Made by a program: the position numbers and the translations under genes. From CAZWKX01 sp964614095 (GTDB lineage Bacteria > Actinomycetota > Acidimicrobiia > Spongiisociales > UBA11373): 64,000 nucleotides of DNA. The notes under the pieces are model-generated. The model was not told the origin of the DNA. It made no database searches and saw nothing but the letters and a program-made list of their open reading frames with translations. The stretch covers positions 124,001 through 188,000 of the forward strand of contig CAZTJO010000001.1 of NCBI GenBank assembly GCA_964614095.1. The letters run 5' to 3'. Below are positions 51,376 through 59,841 of the stretch, piece by piece; within the stretch, counting starts at the first letter, position 1; each line of letters opens with the position of its first letter.

Positions 51376-52493
51376 GCCACCTTCACACCGGCGCGCCGGG
51401 CGAGAAACGCCCCGATACGAGTGGCCACCGTCCCCGCGTCGATGAGGAACCCGTCGTGCCCGTGAGGCACATCGAGCACCGAAAGCTCGGCGTTGGGGAT
51501 CAATCGAACCAGCTCATGCTGCTCCTCAAGGGGATAGAGCACATCGGAGGTGATGCCCACCACCAGGGCCGGGCAGATGATGGCGCCGAGCGCTGTCGCC
51601 TTTGAATCGCGGTCTCGGGCGACGTCGTGAGAGTCCATGGCTCGGGAGAGGAGAACGTAGGTGTTGGCGTCAAATCGTTGCACCAAGTCCTCCCCGTGAT
51701 AACGCAGCCACGACTCCACCGAGTACGTCTGCCCGTCGCCCTCCCGCCCAAACTTGGCCCCGAACGCCTCCGGGCTCCGATACGAGATCATGCCGATCTG
51801 ACGCGCCACGGCGAGCCCTTGCCGCGGTGGGGCATCAGCGGGGTAGCGGCCACCGGCCCAGTGAGGATCGGCGAAGATGGCATTCCGCTGCGCCTCGCTG
51901 AGCCCGATACACCAAGGTGAGTGATCGGCGCCCACGGCGATGGGCACGATCGAAGAAACCATCTCCGGGTACATCGCGGCCCACTCGAGAACCTGCATGC
52001 CTCCCATGGATCCGCCGATCACCGTGGCCACGCGCCGCACCCCCAATTCATCGAGCAGCCCTCGCTGCAGACGCACCATGTCCCTGATGGTGACCGGCGG
52101 AAAATCGGGGCCCCAGGGCTGACCCGTCGCCGGGTTCAGAGAAGTCGGCCCGGTGGTCCCGTAGCAGCCGCCGATCACATTGGAGGCAACAACAAGGTAG
52201 CGGTCGGTGTCGATGCCCCGTCCCGGGCCCACTGCCGCGGCCCACCAGCGGTCCACATTGGCGTCACCGGTGAGTGCATGGCACACCACAACAGCGTTGT
52301 CCGCGTCGGCGCTGAGCTTTCCCCAGGTGCGGTAGGCGACTTCGACGTCCAGTTCGGCTCCGCACTCCAGGGTGAACGGCCCGGCGTCCCAGGCCTGGGT
52401 GAGTTCATCCGGGCCGTAGGTGATGCCGCCGCTCACCTTGGCGCCCGGGCGGGATCGTCGGGAGTCGGAGGAAGAGATCACAGCTTCCCCCAT
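51372..52493 (-). CDS. metX: Homoserine O-acetyltransferase
   Basis: 373 aa alpha/beta-hydrolase. The nucleophile is Ser162 in IGGSMGGMQVLEW; the other triad residues are in ITSDVLYP and PHGHDGFLID; VVVCHALTGDANV and NVIGGCYGTTGP are family signatures. It activates homoserine (acetyl by family, succinyl in some members) for methionine synthesis. GCGGAG directly abuts the ATG, which is too close for a normal site, so the start is probably served by coupling to a small ORF that overlaps it. Upstream lies a Met leader with a terminator-like stem. Confidence 0.93.
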   Translation of the reverse strand: MGEAVISSSDSRRSRPGAKVSGGITYGPDELTQAWDAGPFTLECGAELDVEVAYRTWGKLSADADNAVVVCHALTGDANVDRWWAAAVGPGRGIDTDRYLVVASNVIGGCYGTTGPTSLNPATGQPWGPDFPPVTIRDMVRLQRGLLDELGVRRVATVIGGSMGGMQVLEWAAMYPEMVSSIVPIAVGADHSPWCIGLSEAQRNAIFADPHWAGGRYPADAPPRQGLAVARQIGMISYRSPEAFGAKFGREGDGQTYSVESWLRYHGEDLVQRFDANTYVLLSRAMDSHDVARDRDSKATALGAIICPALVVGITSDVLYPLEEQHELVRLIPNAELSVLDVPHGHDGFLIDAGTVATRIGAFLARRAGVKVA

Positions 52494-52552
52494 CTCCGCA
52501 CCGGCACCTCGGCCGCGGGAGAACCGAGGGGATTCGGGGCTTGTTGGGTCAT
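52478..52552 (-). CDS. 24-codon ORF overlapping the metX start
   Basis: It begins MTQQAPNPLGSPAAEVPVRR and stops inside metX, overlapping its first 16 nt in another frame. AAGGAG stands 9 nt before its ATG, the best ribosome binding site of the leader. It could couple translation into metX, or be the original metX N-terminus separated by a frameshift. The sequence is not recognised. Confidence 0.45.
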   Translation of the reverse strand: MTQQAPNPLGSPAAEVPVRRWGKL

Positions 52553-52600
52553 GTCTTCACGCTCCTTGTGCACACACGTTCGCTCTTGGCGAGTGGGGGA

Positions 52601-52639
52601 AAGACGCCGCCGGGTCCCGCTCTCGGGTGGTGGCGTCTT
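52601..52639 (-). terminator. Terminator-like stem of the metX leader
   Basis: Outer 8-bp perfect stem (52601-52608 with 52632-52639) with further pairing inside, then TTT and a C-run on the minus strand. It covers the last codon and stop of the Met leader. The weak U-tract leaves the mode (Rho-independent or translational) open. Confidence 0.55.
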
Positions 52640-52718
52640 AGGAGCGCAGGGCAGATGCTGCGCTCGGGTTTGCCACCCGAGAGCCGGTCATCATGAGCAT
52701 CTGCTTGCTACCCAACAT
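52638..52718 (-). CDS. Methionine leader peptide of metX-lysA
   Basis: 26 codons, beginning MLGSKQMLMMTGSRVANPS and ending ALRS before TAA. Met codons cluster at positions 7, 9 and 10. The ATG is 10 nt from the -10 box, as in the ilv and cimA leaders, and there is no ribosome binding site. The Met cluster lies in one arm of a long-range stem (52696-52704), so stalling there would change folding of the downstream region. An internal ATG at 52700 would give a 20-residue version. Confidence 0.72.
   Translation of the reverse strand: MLGSKQMLMMTGSRVANPSAASALRS
52651..52704 (-). promoter_or_regulatory. Structured RNA element of the metX leader
   Basis: A perfect 9-bp long-range stem (52651-52659 with 52696-52704) encloses a 7-bp hairpin (52663-52669 with 52675-52681, loop GGCAA in the RNA). 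Pairing of the 5' arm depends on whether a ribosome occupies the Met codons. A competing 6-bp stem GCGCAG/CTGCGC (near 52645-52662) gives an alternative fold. It does not match the SAM riboswitch classes I can recall. Confidence 0.6.
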
Positions 52719-52728
52719 GTGGCATGAA

Positions 52729-52757
52729 ACGGTAGACGGCTGCACCGCATCGGTCAA
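52729..52757 (-). promoter_or_regulatory. Promoter of metX-lysA
   Basis: Minus strand TTGACC (52752-52757), 17-nt spacer, TACCGT (52729-52734), then exactly 10 nt to the leader ATG. Confidence 0.65.
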
Positions 52758-52816
52758 GGTCACTGCGCAACCCTGCCTCCGGCGCCCGTATGATCGGCAG
52801 AAAGAAGATCGGCCTT

Positions 52817-52822
52817 TATACT
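52817..52822 (+). promoter_or_regulatory. Probable -10 element of metY
   Basis: TATACT on the plus strand, 24 nt before the GTG start of metY; the -35 region is not convincing. The metX and metY promoters face away from each other within about 100 bp. Confidence 0.45.
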
Positions 52823-52846
52823 CGCCCGCCTCCTGAAGGGGGATCC

Positions 52847-54124
52847 GTGGAAAAAGACATCTTGGGATTCGACACTCGAGCCATCCACGCCGGGCAGCAG
52901 CCCGATCCGACCACCGGAGCCCGGGCCATGCCCATCTACGCCACGACGTCGTATGTGTTCGAGGACACCAAACATGCGGCCGGCCTCTTCGCCCTGGAAG
53001 AGACGGGCAACATCTACACCCGCATCATGAACCCCACCACGGCCGCCTTCGAAGAGCGAATTGCCAGCCTGGAAGGGGGCCTGGGGGCGGTGGCCACTGC
53101 CTCAGGGCAGGCCGCCGAGTTCTACGCCGCTCTCAATCTGTGCCGGGCCGGTGATGAGATCGTCTCGTCAAGATCGCTCTACGGCGGCACCTTCACCCTC
53201 TTCGACGTCACGCTGCGGCGTCTGGGCATCGACGTCAACTTCGTCGATATCCATGATCTCGACGCCGTTGCCGCCGCCATCACGCCGAAGACCAAACTCA
53301 TCTATGGGGAAACCATCGGTAATCCCCGCGCAGACGTGCTCGACATCGCCACCGTCGCCGAGGTCGCCCACCACAACGGGCTGCCCCTCGTCGTGGACAA
53401 CACCTTCGCCACCCCCTACCTGTGCCGGCCGCTGGAGCACGGCGCCGACGTCGTCGTGCACTCGGCCACCAAATTCATCAGCGGGCACGGAACGGTGATA
53501 GCCGGCGTGGTCGTGGACGGCGGCAAGTTCCCCTTCGGCAGCGGGAAGTTCCCCCTGCTCACAGAGCCTTCACCCGCCTACCACAACACCCGCTTTTGGG
53601 AGAGGTTCCGGGAGGCTGCCTACCTGACCAGGCTGCGGGTGGAGCTGCTGCGCGACATCGGAGCGGCGCTGTCGCCCTTCAGCTCCTTCCTCCTGCTGTT
53701 GGGGCTCGAGACGCTGTCACTGCGTATGGACCGGCACGTGATCAACTCTCGTGCCGTCGCCGAGTTCCTGGCCGCGCACAAGAAGGTGGATTGGGTGGCC
53801 TACCCCATCTTCGAGGACAATCCGTACACAGCGCTGGCCGAGCGTTACCTGCCGGCCGGGCCCGGAGCCGTGTTTACGTTCGGCCTAGTCGAGGGTTTCG
53901 ATGCCGCGGTGCGTTTCATCGAGAGCGTCGAACTGTGCAGCCATCTGGCCAACGTCGGCGATGCCAAGACTCTCGTCATCCACCCGGCGAGCACCACCCA
54001 CCAGCAGGTGCCGCCCGAGGATCGGGAGCGGGCCGGCATCGACGACGGCATGGTCCGAATCTCGGTCGGCCTCGAGAACATCGACGACATAATCGCCGAC
54101 CTGGATCAGGCTCTCGGCAGCTAG
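52847..54124 (+). CDS. metY: O-acetylhomoserine sulfhydrylase (aminocarboxypropyltransferase)
   Basis: 425 aa from GTG 52847 behind GAAGGGGGATCC; the ATG at 52790 would lie upstream of the promoter. Cys/Met-metabolism PLP enzyme: ATTSYVFEDTKHAA, SSRSLYGGTFTLF, VVDNTFATPYLCRP and the PLP Lys209 in HSATKFISGHGT, and HPASTTHQQV. The subfamily insert RFWERFREAAYLTRLRVELLRDIGAALSPFSSFLLL is typical of MetY. It uses the MetX product and sulfide to make homocysteine, which MetH then methylates. Its stop shares CTAG with the convergent permease gene. Confidence 0.93.
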   Translation: MEKDILGFDTRAIHAGQQPDPTTGARAMPIYATTSYVFEDTKHAAGLFALEETGNIYTRIMNPTTAAFEERIASLEGGLGAVATASGQAAEFYAALNLCRAGDEIVSSRSLYGGTFTLFDVTLRRLGIDVNFVDIHDLDAVAAAITPKTKLIYGETIGNPRADVLDIATVAEVAHHNGLPLVVDNTFATPYLCRPLEHGADVVVHSATKFISGHGTVIAGVVVDGGKFPFGSGKFPLLTEPSPAYHNTRFWERFREAAYLTRLRVELLRDIGAALSPFSSFLLLLGLETLSLRMDRHVINSRAVAEFLAAHKKVDWVAYPIFEDNPYTALAERYLPAGPGAVFTFGLVEGFDAAVRFIESVELCSHLANVGDAKTLVIHPASTTHQQVPPEDRERAGIDDGMVRISVGLENIDDIIADLDQALGS

Positions 54125-55077
54125 GAGGGTGCCGGCTTGGCGGCCCGGCCCAACCTGACGCGCGGATCGAGCACCGCCTGCAGCACATCGGCCAGGAAGC
54201 TGGCCACGATCATGATGAGTACGGCCACGGTGAGGGCCGCGAGCATGAGGTTGTAGTCGCGCTCACGGATGCCCTCGTAGGTCATCCACCCCAGCCCGGG
54301 CATGTGGAATATCTGCTCCACAAAGATCAGTCCCATCAGGAGCTGTGAGACACTGGCCAGGATCAACGTCGTCACCGGTGCTATCGCCACCCGAACGGCA
54401 TGAACCCAGACCACTCGGCGCTGGCTCAATCCCTTGGCCCAAGCCGTCTTGATGAACGGCTCCCGCATGGCATCGGAGAGCTGCGCCTCGAGCAATCGGA
54501 CCACGTAGGCGGTGACTGCAGCCGACAGCGCCAGCGTAGGGAGTATGTAGCTCCGCCATCCGCTGTGGAACCACGCCACCGACAGCGGGGCGGCGCGGTG
54601 CCCCATCAGGGAGAACAACATCGCGGCGGCCAGAAAGACGGGAATGGAGACCAACACCACGGTGGCAAACCGGATGAGGGTCCGAGTGAAAAGCGAACCA
54701 CGGACCGCCGACACGACTCCTGCCGATATGCCGAGAACCACCTGAGCCAGCAGAGCGACTCCGAGCAGCCGCATCGATATGGGGAGGCCCTGCAACAGCA
54801 GGTCCCGGATCGGATCTCCTCTGAGGCTGTACCCGAAATCCCCCTGAAACAGATTCCTGAAGTACACAAAGAACTGCTCAAAGAAGGGCTTGTTGAGCCC
54901 GTACCGCTCCTGCAGCGCGTCGTACACGTCCGGAGGCGGAGGGGCCCAGCCGAACATTCCACGAATGGGATCGCCCGGCAGCAGACGGCTGAACAGGAAC
55001 ATGACAAAGATGCCTCCGAACAGGGTGATCACCATCTGGATCAGCCTGCGGCGGAGGAAACCTGCTGTTGTGTGCAC
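54121..55077 (-). CDS. OppB/DppB-type ABC transporter permease (orphan)
   Basis: 318 aa with six helices. FLFSRLLPGDPIRGMFG after helix 1 and the inner-membrane loop EPFIKTAWAKGLSQRRVVWVHAVRVA with the EAA-type Gly are the OppB signature. It should be one half of a peptide/nickel/oligosaccharide importer, but no second permease, ATPase or binding protein is in the window. The GTG start at 55077 (VHTTAGFLRRRL) is weak; an internal ATG is possible. Confidence 0.85.
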   Translation of the reverse strand: MHTTAGFLRRRLIQMVITLFGGIFVMFLFSRLLPGDPIRGMFGWAPPPPDVYDALQERYGLNKPFFEQFFVYFRNLFQGDFGYSLRGDPIRDLLLQGLPISMRLLGVALLAQVVLGISAGVVSAVRGSLFTRTLIRFATVVLVSIPVFLAAAMLFSLMGHRAAPLSVAWFHSGWRSYILPTLALSAAVTAYVVRLLEAQLSDAMREPFIKTAWAKGLSQRRVVWVHAVRVAIAPVTTLILASVSQLLMGLIFVEQIFHMPGLGWMTYEGIRERDYNLMLAALTVAVLIMIVASFLADVLQAVLDPRVRLGRAAKPAPS

Positions 55078-55188
55078 GAGCAGACCCTTGGGCTGTTGCC
55101 GGCCGTTGCCTGCCGAGGCTACACCCCCCTGTCGGCTCTCTCCGAAGAGCCCCCGCGGCCGAGGGGGCGATTCCTAGACTTCCAGAAC

Positions 55189-56229
55189 ATGAGGCGCAGC
55201 ACCACAATCATCGCCGTCCTACTCTCCATTACCTTGCTCGCTGCTGCATGTTCGGATGACGCGGCGGTGACAACAGCCGCCGCGGAGCCGTCCGAGGTGC
55301 CGGGAGTCGTGCTCAACGATGTCTCCGAGCTGGTGCATCAGGTGCGGGCCGGGGTCGTGGCGGTGACCCAGGAGACCATCACCCTCGACGCTCTCATGAG
55401 GCCGGTGGCACTGACTGGGTCCGGCACCGGCATCGTCATCGACGACGAGGGCCACATCCTCACCAACTACCACGTCATCGCAGGCGCCGACACCCTCGTG
55501 GTCCTCGCCGAGGACGGCCGGGAGCGGAGTGCCGAGGTCATCTTCGGCCACCCGGGTCGTGACCTGGCAGTGCTCAGGGTTGAGGACTCCGAAGGCCTGG
55601 AACCGCTTCCGCTGGGCGACAGTGATGCCATGGAGGTTGGAGATCCGGTTGTCGCCATCGGCAACGCTCTCGCCCTCGATGCCACCTCCCTGTCGGTATC
55701 GGTGGGAATCGTCTCGGCAAAAGGACGCTCCATCGAAACCGAGCAGGCGGTACTCGAGGACCTCATCCAAACCGACGCCGCCATCAACCCGGGCAACTCC
55801 GGCGGGCCCCTGCTCAACGCCGCCGGAGAGGTCATCGGCATCAACACCGCCATCGCCAGTGATGCCGAGAACATCGGGTTCTCCATCTCGATCAACTCGG
55901 TGAAGAACGATGTGGAGAACGCCATCGCCGGAATCGGGGTGCCGTATATCGGCATCACCATGATCAACAACAGCCTGCGCCTGGCGGCGCGCTATCGGCT
56001 GCCCACCGCCGATGGCGTCGTCGTCGTGAGTGTGCTGCCCACGAGCCCGGCCAGTGACGCCGGCATCGCTCCGGCGGACATCATCCTGGCCATCAACGGA
56101 GAACCGGTCGATTCGGTGGCCCAGCTGAACACGGCCATCGCCGACGCGGCTGCCGGTACGGTCTTGGTGCTCACCGTGCAGCGGGCCCAGACCACAACAG
56201 AGGTTCCGGTGACCGTGGCAGAGCGCTGA
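55189..56229 (+). CDS. HtrA/DegP-like serine protease, lipoprotein
   Basis: 346 aa. The lipobox LLAAAC places the lipidated Cys at 21. The trypsin-like domain has the full triad: His95 (TNYHVIAG), Asp125 (GRDLAVL) and Ser204 (NPGNSGGPLL). A C-terminal PDZ domain (about 245-335) is present. It should degrade or chaperone misfolded exported proteins at the outer face of the membrane. Actinobacterial HtrA proteins are more often anchored by a helix, so the lipid anchor is notable. A TAGACT box lies 8 nt before ATG, which may be leaderless. Confidence 0.9.
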   Translation: MRRSTTIIAVLLSITLLAAACSDDAAVTTAAAEPSEVPGVVLNDVSELVHQVRAGVVAVTQETITLDALMRPVALTGSGTGIVIDDEGHILTNYHVIAGADTLVVLAEDGRERSAEVIFGHPGRDLAVLRVEDSEGLEPLPLGDSDAMEVGDPVVAIGNALALDATSLSVSVGIVSAKGRSIETEQAVLEDLIQTDAAINPGNSGGPLLNAAGEVIGINTAIASDAENIGFSISINSVKNDVENAIAGIGVPYIGITMINNSLRLAARYRLPTADGVVVVSVLPTSPASDAGIAPADIILAINGEPVDSVAQLNTAIADAAAGTVLVLTVQRAQTTTEVPVTVAER

Positions 56230-56421
56230 GCCAGGTCAAATGGCGAACAGAGTCAGGTGCCCCGGAAGACGGCGCATCCCGGACCGCCCTCACGACCAGC
56301 CTGGTGACACGGACGGGGCTCTCAGGGCCGGTGGTACGCTGGCCCGCGACCGCAGTGGCCGGGTCGAATCGATGGCGTGACCCCGGTCGGCATCGGCCCG
56401 GCCACAAATCAGGAGGAGCAG

Positions 56422-58848
56422 ATGCGTTTCGGGCACTTCGACGACGACGCCCGCGAGTATGTGATAACGACGCCAGAGACGCCATATCCCTGGATCAACT
56501 ACCTGGGTACGGAGAAGTTCTTCAGCCTCATCTCCCATACCGCGGGCGGTTACTGCTTCTACCTCGACGCGCGGATGCGGCGCCTCACCCGATACCGGTA
56601 CAACAACGTCCCCACCGACGCCGGAGGCCGCTACTTCTATATCAACGACGGCGGCGACGTGTGGACACCCAGCTGGATGCCGGTGAAAGCCGAGCTTGAT
56701 CGTTTCGAGTGCCGCCACGGGCTGTCCTATACGGTCATCACCGGCGAACGAAACGGGCTCCTCGCCGAGACACTCTATTTCGTGCCGCTGGGCACCGACG
56801 CCGAGGTGCACCGCGTCCGACTCCGCAACAACGGAAACGGGACCCGGTCTCTCAAGCTGTTCTCCGTCGCCGAGTTCAACCTGTGGAACGCCTGGGACGA
56901 TCAGACGAACTACCAGCGCAATCTTTCCGTCGCCGAGGTGGAGGTCGACGGCAGTGCCATCTACCACAAGTCGGAGTACCGCGAACGACGCAACCACTAC
57001 GCCGTCTACGCAGTGAATGCTCCCATCTCCGGTTTCGACACCGACCGTGAGACCTTCTTCGGCCTGTTCAACGGCTGGCACGAACCGCAGGCGGTGCTGA
57101 AGGGCGCTTGCCGCAATTCGGTTGCGAGTGGCTGGTACCCGATTGCCGCTCATCAGATCGACGTCGAGTTGGCGCCGGGAGAGGAGAAGGACCTGGTCTT
57201 TGTCCTCGGCTACCTGGAGAACCCGAAGGACGATAAATGGGAAGCGCCGGGCGTCATCAACAAGGCTCCGGCGCAAACACTGCTCGAGCGCTTTCGGACC
57301 TCGGAGCAGGTCGACGAGGCGATGGCCGAGCTGCGCCGATACTGGACCGATCTGTTGTCCAGGTACACAGCTCAGACCGGCGACCCGCGGGTGGACCGTA
57401 TGGTCAACATCTGGAACCCCTACCAATGTATGGCCACGTTCAACATCTGCCGCAGCGCCTCGTACTTCGAGACCGGGGTCGGTCGCGGCGTGGGCTTCCG
57501 CGACTCGAACCAGGATCTGCTGGGGTTCGTGCACCTGGTACCCGAGCGGGCGCGGAAACGGATTCTCGACGTCGCGGCCACCCAGTTCCCCGACGGAAGC
57601 GCCTACCACCAGTACCAGCCGCTCACCAAAAGAGGGAACAACGACATCGGCTCCGGCTTCAACGACGACCCGCTCTGGCTCATCGAGAGCGTCGATGCCT
57701 ATGTCCGTGAGACCGGTGACCTGTCAATCCTTGAAGAGGAGGTCCCCTTCGACAACAACCCGGACCACTCGGGTACCTTGTTCGAGCACCTCAAGCGCGC
57801 GTTCCACCACGTGCTCAACAACCTTGGTCCTCACGGACTGCCCCTCATCGGCCGGGCCGACTGGAACGATTGTCTGAACCTCAATTGCTTCTCCGAGACA
57901 CCCGGCGAGTCATTCCAGACCACGGAGAATCGTACGGGCCGTACTGCGGAGTCCGTGTTCATCGCCGGCCTCTTTGTACACAGCGCTCCCGGCTACATCG
58001 CCCTCGCCGAGGCCATGGGCTTCGATAAAGAGGCTGAGGCCGCCCGCCGGGCCGCCGCCGAAATGGTGCAGACCGTGACAGAGCACGGTTGGGACGGCGA
58101 ATGGTTCCTGAGGGCCTACGACTACTTCGGGAACAAGCTGGGCTCAGAAGAGAACCAGGAGGGACAGATCTTCATCGAGCCACAAGGTTTCTGCGTGATG
58201 GCGGGAATCGGCCTGGAGGAGGGCTTCGCCCAGAAGGCCCTCGACTCGGTGGCGGCTCGGCTCGATACCGATCACGGCATTGTTCTCCACCAGCCTCCTT
58301 TCTCCCGCTACTACCTGGAGTACGGCGAGATCAGCACCTATCCGCCCGGCTACAAGGAGAACGCCGGCATCTTCTGCCACAACAATCCCTGGGTGATGAT
58401 CGCCGAGACCAGGCTCGGAAGAGGCGACCGGGCCTTCAACTACTGGAAGAAGATCGCCCCGGCATTCCGCGAAGACATCTCGGAGGTGCATCGGCTCGAG
58501 CCCTACGTCTACGCGCAGATGATCGCCGGCAAAGACGCCCCACTCAACGGCGAGGCCAAGAACTCGTGGCTCAGCGGGACTGCCGCCTGGAACTACGTGG
58601 CCATCGCCCACCACATCCTCGGGGTCAGGCCCGAACTCGATGGCCTGCGAGTGGACCCGTGCCTGCCCGGCGAGCTGACCAAGCTGAAGATCACCCGGAT
58701 CTGCCGCGGCGCCGAGTACCGGATCACGATCAAGAACAAAGGCACCGGGGAAATCCCCCATCTCAAGATCGACGGCAAGAGCATCGAGAGCACGCTCGTC
58801 CCGTACGCCACCCCCGGCTCGACGGTGGCCGTCGAAGTCGAGATGTAG
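56422..58848 (+). CDS. GH94 glycoside phosphorylase (cellobiose phosphorylase type)
   Basis: 808 aa from ATG 56422 behind AGGAGGAGCAG. It is a full-length GH94 enzyme: N-terminal beta-sandwich (MRFGHFDDDAREYVIT...INYLGTEKFF), then the alpha/alpha barrel with GVGRGVGFRDSNQDLLGF, QYQPLTKRGNNDIGSGFNDDPLWL, the catalytic acid region GRADWNDCLN (Asp480/Asp483), and HNNPWVMIAE. Cellobiose phosphorylases split cellobiose with phosphate to glucose-1-phosphate and glucose; close relatives use chitobiose or laminaribiose. The absence of a signal peptide fits a cytoplasmic enzyme fed by import. Confidence 0.92.
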   Translation: MRFGHFDDDAREYVITTPETPYPWINYLGTEKFFSLISHTAGGYCFYLDARMRRLTRYRYNNVPTDAGGRYFYINDGGDVWTPSWMPVKAELDRFECRHGLSYTVITGERNGLLAETLYFVPLGTDAEVHRVRLRNNGNGTRSLKLFSVAEFNLWNAWDDQTNYQRNLSVAEVEVDGSAIYHKSEYRERRNHYAVYAVNAPISGFDTDRETFFGLFNGWHEPQAVLKGACRNSVASGWYPIAAHQIDVELAPGEEKDLVFVLGYLENPKDDKWEAPGVINKAPAQTLLERFRTSEQVDEAMAELRRYWTDLLSRYTAQTGDPRVDRMVNIWNPYQCMATFNICRSASYFETGVGRGVGFRDSNQDLLGFVHLVPERARKRILDVAATQFPDGSAYHQYQPLTKRGNNDIGSGFNDDPLWLIESVDAYVRETGDLSILEEEVPFDNNPDHSGTLFEHLKRAFHHVLNNLGPHGLPLIGRADWNDCLNLNCFSETPGESFQTTENRTGRTAESVFIAGLFVHSAPGYIALAEAMGFDKEAEAARRAAAEMVQTVTEHGWDGEWFLRAYDYFGNKLGSEENQEGQIFIEPQGFCVMAGIGLEEGFAQKALDSVAARLDTDHGIVLHQPPFSRYYLEYGEISTYPPGYKENAGIFCHNNPWVMIAETRLGRGDRAFNYWKKIAPAFREDISEVHRLEPYVYAQMIAGKDAPLNGEAKNSWLSGTAAWNYVAIAHHILGVRPELDGLRVDPCLPGELTKLKITRICRGAEYRITIKNKGTGEIPHLKIDGKSIESTLVPYATPGSTVAVEVEM

Positions 58849-58960
58849 CCGCGGCACGGGTCGACAGCCGCTGCCGGACTGCAGCCGACGTCACTGCTCA
58901 GGCGTTCAACCCCAATAGACTTGCTGCGTCAGCCAACGACGGCTCACAAGGAGGAGGGGG

Positions 58961-59623
58961 ATGAAGACACACACCGCGCGCCTGCTGATGGTGGTCATCA
59001 CCGTTGCCCTCATCGCGGTTGCCTGCGGCGACGACGATGCCGCCACAACGACTGCGGAGTAGATCACGACCACGGAAGCGCCGACCACCACAGAGGCACC
59101 GGCAACAACAGAGGCGCCAACAACCACCCGGGCCGCAGCCCCGGAGCTGCCGGAGACTCCGGTCAGCGCGATCATCGATTCCGGCTACATGTTCGGCAAC
59201 GAGTCCGGAGTGGCCGGCAACGACGACCTGCCGTTCGATCTGGGAAGCGTCACCGCGTCCTGGTATCAGACGGACACCAACTACGTCGTGGTGTACAACG
59301 GGCTCAATCTGGAAGAGACGGGTCCACTGTGCCCGGGCAACTCCATCATGCTGCCCACCATGGTGTTTGAGCACATCAGTAACGCACCCACACCGGGCGG
59401 CTCCTGCGAGGGTGCTCCGGCCATCGCCGCGGCGCCACTTGGCGTGCACGTGTGCCAGGGCCTGGTGTCCTACGTAACCGAGATCCCGTCCGGCACCGAG
59501 GGCACCCTCTACGCCTCGATTGAGATCTACCCCGGAACCGGAACCAACTACGGGGCCACCGGAATGACCGAGGCCGATCCGGCGAACATGCCGGTAATCG
59601 ATCCCGCCATCCTGGACTGCTAG
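58961..59623 (+). pseudogene. Thr-linker lipoprotein interrupted by an in-frame amber codon
   Basis: ATG 58961 follows AGGAGGAGGGGG, one of the best ribosome binding sites in the window. The first 33 codons encode a type II signal peptide with lipobox AVAC and GDDDAATTTAE, then TAG at 59060-59062. The same frame goes on directly with a Thr/Glu/Ala/Pro linker (ITTTEAPTTTEAPATTEAP) and an about 140-residue beta-rich domain (YMFGNESGVAGNDD, WYQTDTNYVVVYNG) with three or four Cys, ending at 59623. A CAG to TAG change would explain it. The domain itself is not recognised. Confidence 0.65.
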
Positions 59624-59841
59624 ACGGCCCGGGCGGAAGCGCGGCACGGGTACACAATGTCGTAGCCAGCCACACCGACAGCCGCCGAACTGCGGACTGA
59701 CGGGCTCCCAGGACCAATGTGTCCTGCAAACGGCTCGTTTCGTCCGCGTGGGAAACCCCGCGGTGTTCCCCTGGAAGGTGAGCACCAAGCGCGTGGAGAT
59801 CTGCCGGCAGTTTGCCCAGCCCGTCCCGTAGAGTCGTTCCC

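Noticed and set aside
52600..52735. SAM riboswitch upstream of metX
   Set aside because: The element contains UCAUGA and GGCAAACC, which recall SAM-IV pieces, but the order and pairing do not fit any class I can recall, and a Met-rich ORF explains the conserved look better. A covariance search would decide.
56361..56385. T-loop-like GGGTCGAATC as a tRNA end
   Set aside because: No acceptor stem or anticodon arm can be built around it on either strand.
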